This document shows, piece after piece, positions 27,378-35,649 of a DNA stretch of 55,029 bases. The notes under the pieces were generated by a model, which saw only the letters and a program-made list of their open reading frames with translations, was not told where the DNA came from and ran no database searches. Each line of letters begins with the position of its first letter. The stretch's first letter is position 1. The stretch is from the NCBI RefSeq assembly GCF_000773975.1, contig NZ_JRUQ01000012.1, positions 1 through 55,029 of the forward strand. The letters run 5' to 3'. Origin of the DNA: Erwinia typographi. Its GTDB lineage: Bacteria; Pseudomonadota; Gammaproteobacteria; Enterobacterales; Enterobacteriaceae. The position numbers were made by a program, and so were the translations under genes.

Positions 27378-28472
27378 TTACTGTTTAAACAGCCCTTTGA
27401 CCTCATGTGGTTCGCAGCGCCAGTACTGCTCTGGCGCCCGTACCTTCGCGCCAAGTTTTGCCGCCGCGTGCCACGGCCAACGCGGGTCGTAGAGCATACC
27501 GCGAGCCAGGGCCACCATATCAGCCTGATGGTCGTTAAGCACCGCTTCTGCCTGCTCCGGCTCGGTAATCATACCGACCGCGATGACCGGAATATTCACC
27601 GCTTCTTTTACTCCCCCGGCGAAGGGCACCTGATAGTTTGGCCCCACTTTGATCTGCTGAGCAGGCGAGAGACCGCCGCTGGAGACGTGGATAAAGGCGC
27701 AGCCTTCCGCTTCCAGCGCTGTACTGAGCGCGATGGACTGCTGGAGATCCCAGCCTCCTTCTACCCAATCGGTAGCTGAGATCCTGACGCCAACCGGTTT
27801 GTGAGCAGAAACTACCCGGCGCACCTCGCGAAAGATTTCGAGGGTCAGGCGCATCCGGTTTTCCAGCGAGCCGCCGTAGTTATCGTCGCGCTGGTTAGCC
27901 AGCGGGGATAAAAATTGATGCAGCAGATAGCCGTGTGCCGCATGTATCTCGATCAAATCCAGCCCGATGCGGTCGGCACGAATGGCCGCATCAATGAAGG
28001 CCTGCTTGATCTCCTCAATGCGGGCTTTGGTCAATGCCAGCGGCGTACCGTCCGTCTCATTAAACGGCACGGCGGAAGGGGCCGAGGTCTGCCAGCCGCC
28101 TTCTTCAGGCCGCAGGAAGCCGCCGCCGTGCCAGGGGGCATCGGTAGAGGCTTTGCGTCCGGCGTGGGCAAGCTGAATGCCGAGGGGCATCGCGGAATAT
28201 TTGCGGACATCTTTGACTACCTCGCTTAACGCCTGCTCGGTGGCTTCATCCCAAATCCCCAGATCCTGCGGCGTTATGCGGCCAGCGGGTTCGACTGCCG
28301 AAGCCTCAATAATCAGCAGGCCCGCGCCAGAGAGCGCCAGATGCCCAAGATGGATACGGTGCCAGGCCGTGGCTTTACCACAATCGGCGGAGTACTGGCA
28401 CATTGGGGCTATCGCGATTCGGTTCTCAAGGGTTAACTTTCCCAGAACAATCGGGCTGAAGAGTTGGCTCAT
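27378..28472 (-). CDS. NADPH dehydrogenase / ene-reductase of the Old Yellow Enzyme class III (YqjM/XenA type)
   Basis: A 364-residue FMN-binding (beta/alpha)8 oxidoreductase. Residues typical of the YqjM-type class are visible: C25 and Y27 in PMCQYSAD near the flavin, and the substrate-binding pair H177/H180 in IEIHAAHGYL. Such enzymes reduce activated C=C bonds or xenobiotics with NAD(P)H; the native substrate is unknown. GGAG precedes the ATG. It is absent from this position in E. coli, so it is an insertion between lpxL and trhO, divergent from trhO. Confidence 0.82.
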   Translation of the reverse strand: MSQLFSPIVLGKLTLENRIAIAPMCQYSADCGKATAWHRIHLGHLALSGAGLLIIEASAVEPAGRITPQDLGIWDEATEQALSEVVKDVRKYSAMPLGIQLAHAGRKASTDAPWHGGGFLRPEEGGWQTSAPSAVPFNETDGTPLALTKARIEEIKQAFIDAAIRADRIGLDLIEIHAAHGYLLHQFLSPLANQRDDNYGGSLENRMRLTLEIFREVRRVVSAHKPVGVRISATDWVEGGWDLQQSIALSTALEAEGCAFIHVSSGGLSPAQQIKVGPNYQVPFAGGVKEAVNIPVIAVGMITEPEQAEAVLNDHQADMVALARGMLYDPRWPWHAAAKLGAKVRAPEQYWRCEPHEVKGLFKQ

Positions 28473-28605
28473 GCAATGTCTCCGTTAGCAATGAAAGGGT
28501 AAAAGCTAACTATAGGCGGATTTTTTTGTGACGTTGGTCAGGTCATGCTGTTGCTGAACCGTCGGTGAAAATCTCCGTATCGCGAGGAAATTTGCTGATT
28601 CAGCT

Positions 28606-28632
28606 TTGATTTCCCCCTTATTCAGGTATGAT
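28606..28632 (+). promoter_or_regulatory. Candidate trhO promoter
   Basis: TTGATT and TATGAT are separated by 15 bases, a short but tolerable spacing, about 45 bases before the trhO ATG. Confidence 0.4.
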
Positions 28633-28674
28633 ATCGCCCGCAAAATTTCTCTCTTGAACGCAGGAAAGTACACC

Positions 28675-29724
28675 ATGCCAGTGTTACATAACCTTGTTTC
28701 CAATGAAGAGCTGAGAGCGCGGATGCTGGCCGAGACCGAACCGCGTACCACAGTGTCTTTCTATAAATATTTTACCCTTGATGACGCGAAAGCCTTCCGC
28801 GATGCGCTGTACGTTGCGCTGACCAGGCTGAAGGTTTTTGGCCGTGTCTATGTGGCCAGCGAAGGGATTAACGCCCAGATCAGCGTGCCAGCCAGCCAGT
28901 ATGAAGCGATGAAAAGCATGCTCTACGCCTTCCATCCGGCGCTGGATAATCTGCGCATGAACGTGGCGCTGGACGATGATGGAAAATCGTTTTGGGTGCT
29001 GCGTCTGAAAGTGCGTGAGCGCATTGTGGCCGACGGCATTACCGATGAAACCTTTGATGCCAGCGACGTTGGCGGTTATCTGAAGGCGGCCGAAGTGAAT
29101 GCCATGCTTGACGATCCCGACGCGCTCTTCGTGGATATGCGCAACCACTACGAATATGAAGTGGGCCACTTTGATAACGCGATGGAAATTCCCGCCGATA
29201 CCTTCCGCGACCAGCTGCCGATGGCGGTTGATATGCTGAAAGACGATAAAGAGAAAAAAATCGTCATGTACTGCACCGGTGGGATCCGCTGTGAGAAAGC
29301 CAGCGCGTGGATGCGTCATAACGGTTTTGAGAACGTTTACCACGTTGAGGGCGGCATTATTGAATACGCTCGTCGCGCGCGTGAACAGGGGCTTCCCGTT
29401 CGTTTTAAGGGCAAAAACTTTGTCTTTGACGAGCGGATGGGCGAGCGGATTTCCGGGGATGTCATCGCCTCCTGTCATCAGTGCGGCGCGGCTTGCGATA
29501 CCCACGTCAACTGCAAAAACGATGGCTGCCATCTGCTGTTTATCCAGTGTCCGAGCTGCGCTGAAAAATACCAGGGATGCTGTAGCCCAATCTGCATGGA
29601 AGAGCTGGCTTTAACCCCGGAAGAGCAGCGCGCGCGCCGTGCTGGTCGTGAGAATGGCAACAAGGTATTCAACAAGTCTCGCGGCAAGCTGACGATGACG
29701 CTGAATATCCCTGCCGAAGAGTAA
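28675..29724 (+). CDS. trhO: tRNA uridine 5-hydroxylase (rhodanese-like TrhO/YceA)
   Basis: A 349-residue protein, nearly the length of E. coli YceA/TrhO, which hydroxylates uridine 34 of certain tRNAs to 5-hydroxyuridine with oxygen. An N-terminal domain (about 1-120) precedes a rhodanese domain with the active-site loop [12 protein letters not shown] (C200 and C206), followed by a cysteine-rich stretch ([20 protein letters not shown]) that may bind metal. The frame is open to 28606, but the ATG at 28675 with AGGAAAG upstream gives the family start MPVLHNL. Confidence 0.92.
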   Translation: MPVLHNLVSNEELRARMLAETEPRTTVSFYKYFTLDDAKAFRDALYVALTRLKVFGRVYVASEGINAQISVPASQYEAMKSMLYAFHPALDNLRMNVALDDDGKSFWVLRLKVRERIVADGITDETFDASDVGGYLKAAEVNAMLDDPDALFVDMRNHYEYEVGHFDNAMEIPADTFRDQLPMAVDMLKDDKEKKIVMYCTGGIRCEKASAWMRHNGFENVYHVEGGIIEYARRAREQGLPVRFKGKNFVFDERMGERISGDVIASCHQCGAACDTHVNCKNDGCHLLFIQCPSCAEKYQGCCSPICMEELALTPEEQRARRAGRENGNKVFNKSRGKLTMTLNIPAEE

Positions 29725-29729
29725 ATGAG

Positions 29730-29760
29730 TCAGGCCGGTGGGCACCCCCCGGCCTGATTT
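29730..29760 (+). terminator. Rho-independent terminator of trhO
   Basis: A nine-base-pair GC-rich stem (TCAGGCCGG / CCGGCCTGA) six bases after the stop is followed by a short T run. It also lies at the end of convergent yceI and may serve both. Confidence 0.72.
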
Positions 29761-29778
29761 GATCCGCTTGCTCTACTT

Positions 29779-30354
29779 CTACTGACGGATACCTTCAACC
29801 GAGATCGTCAGCTCTACTGTCTGAGAGGCCGGTCCCAGGTCGGTGGTAATGTTAAAGTCTTTCAGGGCAATTTTCGTTTCAGCTTCAAATCCTGCACGAT
29901 AGCCTCCCCACGGGTCTTTGCCTTCACCCAGCTTTTTCGCCTCCAGCTTGACGGGTTTAGTCACGCCGTTTAGCGTCAGATTACCGTTGATAGCCAGCTC
30001 GTCACCGTCTTTTTCCACCCCGGTTGACACAAAGGTCGCCTGCGGGAATTTAGCTACGTTCAGGAACTCGGCGCTGCGTATATGCTTGTCGCGCTCGGCG
30101 TGGTTAGTGTCCACGCTGTTGGTGTTGATGGTGACGTTCACCTTGTCTTTGGCCGGATCGGCTTCATCAAAGGTAAAACTGCCGTCAAAATCTTTAAAGG
30201 TACCGTACAGCCAGCTGTAGCCCAGGTGCTGAATGCGGAACTGGACAAAGGCGTGCTGCCCCTGTTTATCAATTTTAAAGTCAGCGGCAGAGGCCGCGGT
30301 CGCACTCATTAACAGCGCGGCGCCAGCCAGCGCCGACAGGCTTTTTTTCAACAT
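29779..30354 (-). CDS. yceI: YceI-family periplasmic protein
   Basis: A 191-residue exported protein: signal peptide [23 protein letters not shown] with cleavage after ASA, then a YceI-type lipocalin-like barrel ([60 protein letters not shown]). The fold binds long isoprenoid or other lipophilic ligands in related proteins. It lies 21 bases after yceJ and is likely the second gene of a yceJ-yceI unit; in E. coli yceI responds to pH and osmolarity. AAGGA precedes the ATG. Confidence 0.9.
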   Translation of the reverse strand: MLKKSLSALAGAALLMSATAASAADFKIDKQGQHAFVQFRIQHLGYSWLYGTFKDFDGSFTFDEADPAKDKVNVTINTNSVDTNHAERDKHIRSAEFLNVAKFPQATFVSTGVEKDGDELAINGNLTLNGVTKPVKLEAKKLGEGKDPWGGYRAGFEAETKIALKDFNITTDLGPASQTVELTISVEGIRQ

Positions 30355-30375
30355 AGTGACGTTCCTTTCCAGAGG

Positions 30376-30930
30376 TTAATCGATGCGGCTGCCCAGCATC
30401 CGCTTCAGCGTAATATCACGGTCAATAAAATGGTGTTTTAACGCGGCCAGCCCGTGCAGCACGGAGAGGATCACCACGCTCCAGGCCAGCCAGAGGTGAA
30501 TATCCCCGGCCAGGTCCGCCTGTTCGCCAAACCCTTCCAGCGTGGCGGGCACAGAAAGCAGGCCAAAGACCTCAATCGGTTTACCGTCAGCGGTGGAGAT
30601 CAGATAGCCGCTGATAAAAATGGCAAACAGGATGCCGTACAGCAGCAGATGCACCGCGACTGCACTGACGCGCGTCAGCGAGGAATAGCTGCTTAGCGGC
30701 CTGGGCGGCGGGGAGATGAAACGCCAAATCGTTCTCAGGATCATCACCGCGAACAGGGTGATGCCGATGCTTTTGTGCAGCTCAGGCGCGGGGTGATACC
30801 AACTGTCGTAATAACCGAGGGTCACCATCCACAGGCCCAGCGCAAACATGCCGTAGACGGCCAGCGCGACCAGCCAGTGCAAAAGCTTACTGATAGCGCC
30901 GAAGTGGGTAGAGGTGTTTTTCCACAGCAT
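30376..30930 (-). CDS. yceJ: Cytochrome b561 family protein YceJ
   Basis: A 184-residue membrane protein with four predicted helices. Histidines at LLHWLVA, APELHKSIG, AVHLLLYG and LHGLAALKHHF fit bis-heme b ligation between helices, as in bacterial b561 proteins such as CybB, which oxidise quinol or pass electrons to periplasmic acceptors. The frame extends to 30987, but the ATG at 30930 matches the E. coli N-terminus and has GGAT upstream. Coupled to yceI downstream. Confidence 0.88.
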   Translation of the reverse strand: MLWKNTSTHFGAISKLLHWLVALAVYGMFALGLWMVTLGYYDSWYHPAPELHKSIGITLFAVMILRTIWRFISPPPRPLSSYSSLTRVSAVAVHLLLYGILFAIFISGYLISTADGKPIEVFGLLSVPATLEGFGEQADLAGDIHLWLAWSVVILSVLHGLAALKHHFIDRDITLKRMLGSRID

Positions 30931-31024
30931 AGTGGTATCCGGTAGCCAGTTTTTGCCAAGACTGACCAGGCTAATACATAAAATCAATCACTAATTAAGT
31001 GGGCATGAAAAATAATTCGTAACA

Positions 31025-31039
31025 TTCAATAATATTGAA
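31025..31039. promoter_or_regulatory. Perfect 7-1-7 palindrome upstream of yceJ
   Basis: TTCAATAATATTGAA is a perfect inverted repeat 95 bases before the yceJ start. It has the size and symmetry of a dimeric repressor or activator site; I cannot assign a regulator. Confidence 0.4.
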
Positions 31040-31105
31040 CAATTTTATGAATTAAAATTTAAATTACTGATGAATTAATCCTGAGAAAGAGATTTTGCGC
31101 CCATA

Positions 31106-31168
31106 ATGAAAGGGTTTTTCGTGATTTTGGTTGGATTTGTATTGTCTGTATATTTGATGTTTACTTAA
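31106..31168 (+). CDS. Possible 20-residue hydrophobic micropeptide
   Basis: ATG at 31106 opens a 20-residue frame beginning MKGFFVILVG: one lysine, then an almost unbroken hydrophobic helix to the stop at 31166. This resembles known bacterial single-span micropeptides in shape only. A purine-rich GAGAAAGAG stretch lies 15 bases upstream, a little far for a ribosome binding site. In AT-rich DNA such a frame can arise by chance, so the call is tentative. Confidence 0.25.
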   Translation: MKGFFVILVGFVLSVYLMFT

Positions 31169-31359
31169 ATAAATGTCAGTTATTTGTCACGTTATGTCAG
31201 CATGACGGCGGGAAAAGGTTCATTTTCTCTTATTTATTTCCGGTGAGACTGAGCCCAGGCTGATGAAAGCGGGGAACAGGCATTTTGCGCCTGGCAGGGA
31301 CGGCTACAAAGCGCGTCGACAACGGTGGTCTTGTTCTGAAATGGTGTGGAAATACGGCG

Positions 31360-31500
31360 ATGGCTGTCACAAACTTCACGCTGCGTGAAACGGCGCGGAA
31401 ACCTCTGTCAGGCTCTGCGCCAGCCGTTGCCAGCGAAGTCGAAGCGCATAAGCTGATTAACACGCTGCGGCAGCAGCGAAAAGACATCGCTGCGAAATAA
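31360..31500 (+). CDS. Possible 46-residue small basic protein, unrecognised
   Basis: A 46-residue frame starting MAVTNFTLRETARKPLSG and ending in a charged helix (EAHKLINTLRQQRKDIAAK). GGAA lies eight bases before the ATG, and a long hairpin with a T run follows the stop by 13 bases, so the locus has the parts of a gene. The same frame is open upstream to a TTG at 31285. It sits alone on the plus strand between minus-strand yceJ and solA, where E. coli has the unrelated yceO. No family recognised. An antisense frame (31230-31505) is also open and looks less protein-like. Confidence 0.4.
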   Translation: MAVTNFTLRETARKPLSGSAPAVASEVEAHKLINTLRQQRKDIAAK

Positions 31501-31513
31501 ATCATCTGCAGCC

Positions 31514-31582
31514 AAAAGCCGGCGCGCCCCTGAGGCTGGAGTGCTTAAGTGACCAGCTTCAGGTGCCGCGCCCGGCTTTTTT
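31514..31582 (+). terminator. Long imperfect hairpin with T run
   Basis: AAAAGCCGG near 31514 pairs with CCGGCTTTT ending at 31580, and inner arms CCTGA-GGCTGG / CCAGC-TCAGG extend the stem to about 25 pairs with small bulges. The plus strand then has a T run. It could end transcription of the small gene and also of convergent solA. Confidence 0.7.
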
Positions 31583-31599
31583 ATTACTGCCGGGATTAA

Positions 31600-32712
31600 T
31601 TAAAAGCGGGACAGGGCGAAGGAAGATAAATCAAATTCCGTGCGCTTATTCTGGGCAAAGTCAGCGGCAATCTCACCCAGCACGCTGGCAAATTTAAATC
31701 CGTGGCCGCTTAATCCGCTAATAATAAGCCGATCTGGCGAACCGGGAAGCGTGTCAATAATAAAGTCCTCATCCGCCGTATTATCATAAGTACAGGCTTC
31801 CCCGCGCAGGCAAACGCCAACGCCCGGCAGGAAGTGACGCAGGAAAGAAAACAGCTCGCTGCCGTCTTCTGCCACCGAGCCAAAAGGTTTGCGCTGTTCG
31901 GGGCTGGTAATCGGCTGGCCGCCGTCATGACGGCCAATTTTCAGGGCGTTATTGTCCGCTGGAAAGCCGTAAAAATGCGTGCCGTCCGGCATTTCGACGG
32001 TAAATGCAGGGAATTTATTATTTTCGCTGTAGCGGCCGTCGGCCTGGTGCCAGGCAAACACTTTTCTTACCGGCTTGATCGGCAGCTCAGGAAGCAGGGA
32101 TTGTACCCAGGTTCCCGCACTCAGCAACAGTTTGCGGCCGCTAAAGGCGCCGTCAGCCGTGTGGACCCACTGTAGTCCATTGCGCTCTTCTATAGAGTCC
32201 ACGCCACAGTTAAATAGCTGCGCGCAGCCAGCCTCCTTAGCAAGGCGGATCAGCTGGCGGATGGCCGTTTCTGATTTCAGATATCCTGACTGAGGTTCAA
32301 ATATGCCGGTATAGCCTGCGGGGACGCTTAGCTGAGGCCAGCGTGTGGTGGTCTGCTCGCCGCTAAGTATCTCAACGGGCAGAGAAAACGCCTCGGCGCT
32401 CTGGCGAACGTTGCGGATAAATTCCGAGTCGTTGGGGGCCAGGTTAATCACCCCGCTGCGGTGCATGATGCGCTCGCCGCACTGTGTTTCCAGCTCGTCC
32501 CACAGCTGCTGCGCACGCAGAACCAGCGGAACGTAGCGGGCTCCTTCCCCATAGGCATGGCGAATCAGGCGGGATTCCCCGTGATGGCTACCTTCGCTAT
32601 GCGGAGGGTGCGCGCGGTCAATCATCAGCACCTTAAGGCCTGCCTGCGTGGCGTACCACCCGGCTGCGGCGCCAACTGAACCACTTCCCACCACAATTAA
32701 GTCATAAACCAT
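31600..32712 (-). CDS. solA: N-methyl-L-tryptophan oxidase
   Basis: A 370-residue monomeric sarcosine oxidase-family flavoenzyme, which oxidatively removes the methyl group of N-methyltryptophan and related N-methyl amino acids, giving formaldehyde and hydrogen peroxide. The FAD dinucleotide motif is at the N-terminus ([11 protein letters not shown]), [17 protein letters not shown] is conserved, and the cysteine in [13 protein letters not shown] fits the covalent flavin link. The frame extends upstream to 32802, but ATG 32712 gives the family start just before the Rossmann fold, with AAGGAG ten bases upstream. Confidence 0.9.
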   Translation of the reverse strand: MVYDLIVVGSGSVGAAAGWYATQAGLKVLMIDRAHPPHSEGSHHGESRLIRHAYGEGARYVPLVLRAQQLWDELETQCGERIMHRSGVINLAPNDSEFIRNVRQSAEAFSLPVEILSGEQTTTRWPQLSVPAGYTGIFEPQSGYLKSETAIRQLIRLAKEAGCAQLFNCGVDSIEERNGLQWVHTADGAFSGRKLLLSAGTWVQSLLPELPIKPVRKVFAWHQADGRYSENNKFPAFTVEMPDGTHFYGFPADNNALKIGRHDGGQPITSPEQRKPFGSVAEDGSELFSFLRHFLPGVGVCLRGEACTYDNTADEDFIIDTLPGSPDRLIISGLSGHGFKFASVLGEIAADFAQNKRTEFDLSSFALSRF

Positions 32713-32774
32713 CTGCACCCGGCTCCTTTGTTGATCAGGCATTCGGTGCAGAATAGCAAAATGTGGCAGCAATG

Positions 32775-32799
32775 AAAAAGGCACCCTGTAGGGTGCCTT
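32775..32799 (-). terminator. Terminator of bssS
   Basis: GGCACCCT / AGGGTGCC forms a perfect eight-base-pair stem; on the minus strand it is followed by five Ts. It lies 21 bases beyond the bssS stop. Confidence 0.82.
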
Positions 32800-32819
32800 C
32801 AAGCGTGGAACAACAGAAA

Positions 32820-33074
32820 TTAATGCTTTTTAAAATCCCGGTCCTGGTAATCTGTTGCTTCAATCTTTGCTATGCCAGCCTCCAGTATGGAGATAAATTG
32901 TCTGGCAACGTCGGTGGTTAACCAGTAGGTCTGGCCGACCTCGGCGTCTTCGGTCTGCTGCGCATTGGAAGTCAGCGAATGCAGGCGAATCATCATGGCA
33001 TCGTAAGAGTCTACAGTACTGATATCCCACCCGATGAGGGGATGTGTCTGGATTACGTCTTTGTTTCTGTCCAT
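32820..33074 (-). CDS. bssS: Biofilm regulator BssS
   Basis: An 84-residue cytoplasmic protein, the same length as E. coli BssS (YceP), with [20 protein letters not shown] at the start and [21 protein letters not shown] near the end. E. coli BssS affects biofilm formation and indole-linked signalling; the mechanism is unknown. AAGGGGG precedes the ATG at good spacing. Its promoter probably includes the extended -10 element at 33161-33169, leaving a leader of about 80 bases. Confidence 0.92.
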   Translation of the reverse strand: MDRNKDVIQTHPLIGWDISTVDSYDAMMIRLHSLTSNAQQTEDAEVGQTYWLTTDVARQFISILEAGIAKIEATDYQDRDFKKH

Positions 33075-33160
33075 TATAACCCCCTTATTACTCGTATTAG
33101 TGATGACAACGAAGTGATTTATCGAGGTTCAATGCGGCCTTTTTTCCATAGAGCAAAACA

Positions 33161-33169
33161 ATTATAACA
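33161..33169 (-). promoter_or_regulatory. Extended -10 promoter of bssS
   Basis: On the minus strand TGTTATAAT joins a perfect TATAAT to the TGn extension. The start point would lie near 33153, about 80 bases upstream of bssS. Confidence 0.55.
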
Positions 33170-33331
33170 GGATTTTAAATTCCCGGAGAATGAAATTTTA
33201 AGGTGGAAAGAGAAGATAGTTTGATTAAAGATTTTATATAAGCGTGAATGGGAAGGCGAAAATTAATCTGCCCTGAATCCAGGAAAGTTCTGGAAGATGT
33301 GCGGAATTGATTAAATAGTAATCAATAAAAA

Positions 33332-33358
33332 TAAAAAAGCCGGATGGCGAAACCCGGC
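33332..33358 (-). terminator. Terminator of dinI
   Basis: On the minus strand GCCGGG and CCGGC close a short stem followed by six Ts, 33 bases past the dinI stop. Confidence 0.8.
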
Positions 33359-33390
33359 AAACAACGGCAAAAAAGAGAGGAAAAGGCGCG

Positions 33391-33636
33391 CTAGTCGGTA
33401 ATAAACCACTCTTCAGCACTTTCCCAGGTTTCCTGCAGAATTTCGGTGATGCGGTCTTTGGCTTCTTTTCCCCCGCCCATCACCGTCAGATTGTTGGCCC
33501 CGGCATAGCGTACGGAAACGCTGTTGGCCGTTTCGGGAAACTGTTGGTCGATACGTTTGCCCAGCTCCGACGACAGCGCATCAATTGCGCCAGCGGGAAG
33601 CGAAGTAGTTTTTGCTACAGTGACTTCAATACGCAT
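33391..33636 (-). CDS. dinI: DNA damage-inducible protein I
   Basis: An 81-residue protein, the same length as E. coli DinI, with the acidic C-terminal helix (ETWESAEEWF) that mimics DNA and binds the RecA filament. It modulates RecA coprotease activity and so tunes the SOS response and UmuD processing. GGAGG precedes the ATG, and a LexA box sits 22 bases upstream of the start codon. Transcribed alone, with its own terminator. Confidence 0.93.
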   Translation of the reverse strand: MRIEVTVAKTTSLPAGAIDALSSELGKRIDQQFPETANSVSVRYAGANNLTVMGGGKEAKDRITEILQETWESAEEWFITD

Positions 33637-33657
33637 AAAAAGCCTCCGGATAAGATA

Positions 33658-33673
33658 CTGTGAATATATACAG
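33658..33673 (-). promoter_or_regulatory. LexA (SOS) box of dinI
   Basis: CTGTGAATATATACAG keeps both invariant CTGT/ACAG arms and an AT-rich core, one or two bases from the full consensus. Its place just upstream of dinI predicts SOS control. Confidence 0.9.
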
Positions 33674-33719
33674 TATTTTGACCGAAGGCAATCATTTACC
33701 GCTCTTTATCGCCGAAGGA

Positions 33720-34766
33720 TTAACGCTCTACGGTCCAGTTGAGCGTTTCACCGGCGAGGAACGGCACCAGCGAGTGCTCTCCCAGCGTGATGCTCTCTGC
33801 CACTTTCCACGGCTTGCGAACCAGCTTAATCGTGCCTTCATTTAACGGCAGCCCATAAAAACGCGGGCCGTTTTCAGAACAGAAGGCTTCAAGGTGCTGC
33901 AGGGCATTCATCTCTTCAAACACGGTCGCGTAGGCCGGGAGCGAAGAAGGGGCGTTAAACACCCCGGCGCAGCCGCAGCTGGCTTCTTTCAGGTGGCGCA
34001 GATGCGGAGCCGTATCGGTCCCGAGGAAAAAGCGATCGTCGCCGCTGGCGACCACTTTACGCAGCGCTTCCTGATGCACATTGCGCTTGAGGATAGGCAG
34101 ACAGTAAAGATGCGGACGCACGCCGCCAACCAGCATATGGTTGCGGTTAAACATCAGGTGCTGCGGGGTAATGGTCGCGGCCAGCAGGCGGTTGCCTTCT
34201 TCAACATAGGCGGCGGCTTCTTTGGTGGTGATATGCTCGAACACCACTTTCAGCTCGGGGAACTGCTTACGCAGCGGCTCCATCACCGTCTCAATAAAGC
34301 GCGCTTCGCGGTCAAAAATATCAATTTCTGCCGCCGTCACTTCGCCGTGGATCAGCAGCGGCATCCCGATTTTTTGCATCCGCTCCAGCACATTAGCAAT
34401 ACTGGCGATATTAGTGACGCCGTGGCTGGAGTTAGTGGTGGCATGAGCCGGGTAGAGTTTTGCCGCGGTGAATACGCCGTCGCTAAAACCCTTTTCAATT
34501 TCGTCAGGGTCCAGCGAATCGGTCAGGTAGCAGGTCATTAGCGGAGCGAAGTTATGTCCGGCGGGGATGGCGTCCAGAATGCGATTGCGGTAGGCGATTG
34601 CCGCCGCGACGCTGGTCACCGGAGGAACCAGGTTGGGCATTACGATCGCCCGGCCGTTAACTTCGCTGGTAAAGGGCAGCACGGTTTTTAGCATCTCATC
34701 GTCTCGCAGATGGATATGCCAGTCGTCAGGGCGGCGGATGATAAGTTGCTGGGGTTGTGCTGTCAT
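33720..34766 (-). CDS. pyrC: Dihydroorotase
   Basis: A 348-residue zinc amidohydrolase of the E. coli (class II) type. It closes carbamoyl aspartate to dihydroorotate, the third step of pyrimidine synthesis. The metal ligands H17 and H19 are in DDWHIHLRD, the carbamylated lysine is in TAAKLYPA, and further ligands are in LLIHGEV and FEHITT; GTDTAPH holds the catalytic aspartate. A short leader with a hairpin that can hide its ribosome binding site precedes it, as in E. coli pyrC. Confidence 0.95.
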   Translation of the reverse strand: MTAQPQQLIIRRPDDWHIHLRDDEMLKTVLPFTSEVNGRAIVMPNLVPPVTSVAAAIAYRNRILDAIPAGHNFAPLMTCYLTDSLDPDEIEKGFSDGVFTAAKLYPAHATTNSSHGVTNIASIANVLERMQKIGMPLLIHGEVTAAEIDIFDREARFIETVMEPLRKQFPELKVVFEHITTKEAAAYVEEGNRLLAATITPQHLMFNRNHMLVGGVRPHLYCLPILKRNVHQEALRKVVASGDDRFFLGTDTAPHLRHLKEASCGCAGVFNAPSSLPAYATVFEEMNALQHLEAFCSENGPRFYGLPLNEGTIKLVRKPWKVAESITLGEHSLVPFLAGETLNWTVER

Positions 34767-34770
34767 TGAA

Positions 34771-34823
34771 GTGCTCCGGCAGAAGTGAAATCGGGATGGC
34801 GATTTAGCCGGGTTCTAAGCATA
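34771..34823 (-). promoter_or_regulatory. pyrC promoter and CTP-responsive start-switching leader
   Basis: On the minus strand the -10 TATGCT (34823-34818) is followed five bases on by CCCGG (34812-34808), the run of alternative C and G start points used in enteric pyrC. CCGGC at the transcript start can pair with GCCGGAG (34780-34774), which contains the Shine-Dalgarno sequence. Transcripts begun at C would hide the site; those begun at G would not. Assigned by likeness to the E. coli/Salmonella mechanism. Confidence 0.68.
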
Positions 34824-34876
34824 GGGGTAAAGAACGGGGAATGCACCTGGTTTGTTAACCTCGGGGAAAAACAGGC

Positions 34877-34916
34877 TTCAGCACGCCCTCCGCTGGGCGA
34901 GCGGGGAACGTGCTGA
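34877..34916 (-). terminator. Terminator of yceB
   Basis: TTCAGCACG and CGTGCTGAA form a nine-base-pair outer stem enclosing a second GC-rich hairpin (CCCCGC / GCGGAGG). Five Ts follow on the minus strand at about ten bases distance. Confidence 0.65.
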
Positions 34917-34926
34917 AACAGCTGGC

Positions 34927-35493
34927 TTACTGACTGGTGAAGGGGATCACCAGTTCGCCCGGTTTCACTTCCAGGCCCTGGGCAAAGCGTTTAGCCAGCG
35001 ATTCGGCCTTGCTGCGATCGCTGCTGAGCACCCACGCCGGTTTTTGATTGAAGTAGTCTTTCAGCGACTGATTCAGATACGGCGTCAGGGTCTTAAGTAC
35101 GCCCTGCATCTTTTCAGGCTGCACCTGCACATCCACTAACTCCATATCCTTCAGGAAGATCGCTCCCTGCGCTTTATCGAAGACCGGCTGCGCCTTCATG
35201 GTCAGCTTCATCTCCGCCTGCTGTGGGCCAAACAGGGAGCTGATGTTGACTTTAGCGTTACCGGAAAGGGTGACCTTATTCGGCTCTTCCCGGCCAATCT
35301 GGCTGCTGAGATCGGTCAGGACTATGTGGGCGTCGACCAGCCCGGCCACGCCAATCTGCTTCTCATAATTATTGTGCTTAGCCAGCGCCTGATTGATTTC
35401 CTGTTCGCTGATGGTGTACTGCGTCAATTGGTTGCAGCCGCTCAGCAAGCCTGCCAGCAGCAGGGCGCACAGCCCCAAAAATACTTTGTTCAT
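34927..35493 (-). CDS. yceB: YceB-type lipoprotein
   Basis: A 188-residue lipoprotein (DUF1439 family). The lipobox LLSGC gives the lipidated C20, followed by Asn-Gln, so outer-membrane sorting is expected. The mature domain (YTISEQEINQALAKHNNYEK onward) resembles the tubular lipid-binding fold proposed for this family. The frame extends to 35574, but ATG 35493 with GAGGATAA upstream starts the signal peptide. Function is not established. It lies between pyrC and grxB, as in E. coli. Confidence 0.88.
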   Translation of the reverse strand: MNKVFLGLCALLLAGLLSGCNQLTQYTISEQEINQALAKHNNYEKQIGVAGLVDAHIVLTDLSSQIGREEPNKVTLSGNAKVNISSLFGPQQAEMKLTMKAQPVFDKAQGAIFLKDMELVDVQVQPEKMQGVLKTLTPYLNQSLKDYFNQKPAWVLSSDRSKAESLAKRFAQGLEVKPGELVIPFTSQ

Positions 35494-35622
35494 CGTTATC
35501 CTCTGTAAATTCCCAGCGTCAGTCATCCTCCTGACGTGAGGCGATAGAGTGCCCGACAATGGCTTAAGAGTCACCAGGGGAAAGGGTAAACGGCCGGTAA
35601 AAATTGTGTGACGGGAAGCAAC

Positions 35623-35642
35623 AGGGCCGCGAAAACGGCCCT
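35623..35642 (-). terminator. Possible terminator of grxB
   Basis: AGGGCCG and CGGCCCT form a seven-base-pair stem eight bases beyond the grxB stop. A strong T run is lacking. Confidence 0.5.
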
Positions 35643-35649
35643 GACAGGG

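Larger units (their letters stand above)
30931..31359. other. AT-rich intergenic region between yceJ and the candidate small gene at 31360
   Basis: About 430 bases with markedly higher A+T than the flanking genes. It holds the yceJI promoter region, a perfect 7-1-7 palindrome (31025-31039) and a 20-codon hydrophobic open frame (31106-31168). No larger gene is convincing on either strand. Confidence 0.6.
33075..33390. other. Intergenic region between bssS and dinI
   Basis: 316 AT-rich bases on the minus-strand side of bssS. It holds the bssS leader and promoter and the dinI terminator. The one frame longer than 50 codons (33234-33419) runs into dinI antisense or terminator sequence and is not credible. 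Confidence 0.7.

Noticed and set aside
31230..31505. A 91-codon minus-strand frame opposite the candidate small gene at 31360
   Set aside because: No ribosome binding site, odd composition rich in Arg, Phe and Ser, and the plus-strand frame fits the hairpin better.
33234..33419. A 61-codon minus-strand frame between bssS and dinI
   Set aside because: It overlaps the dinI 3' end and terminator and has no start signal.
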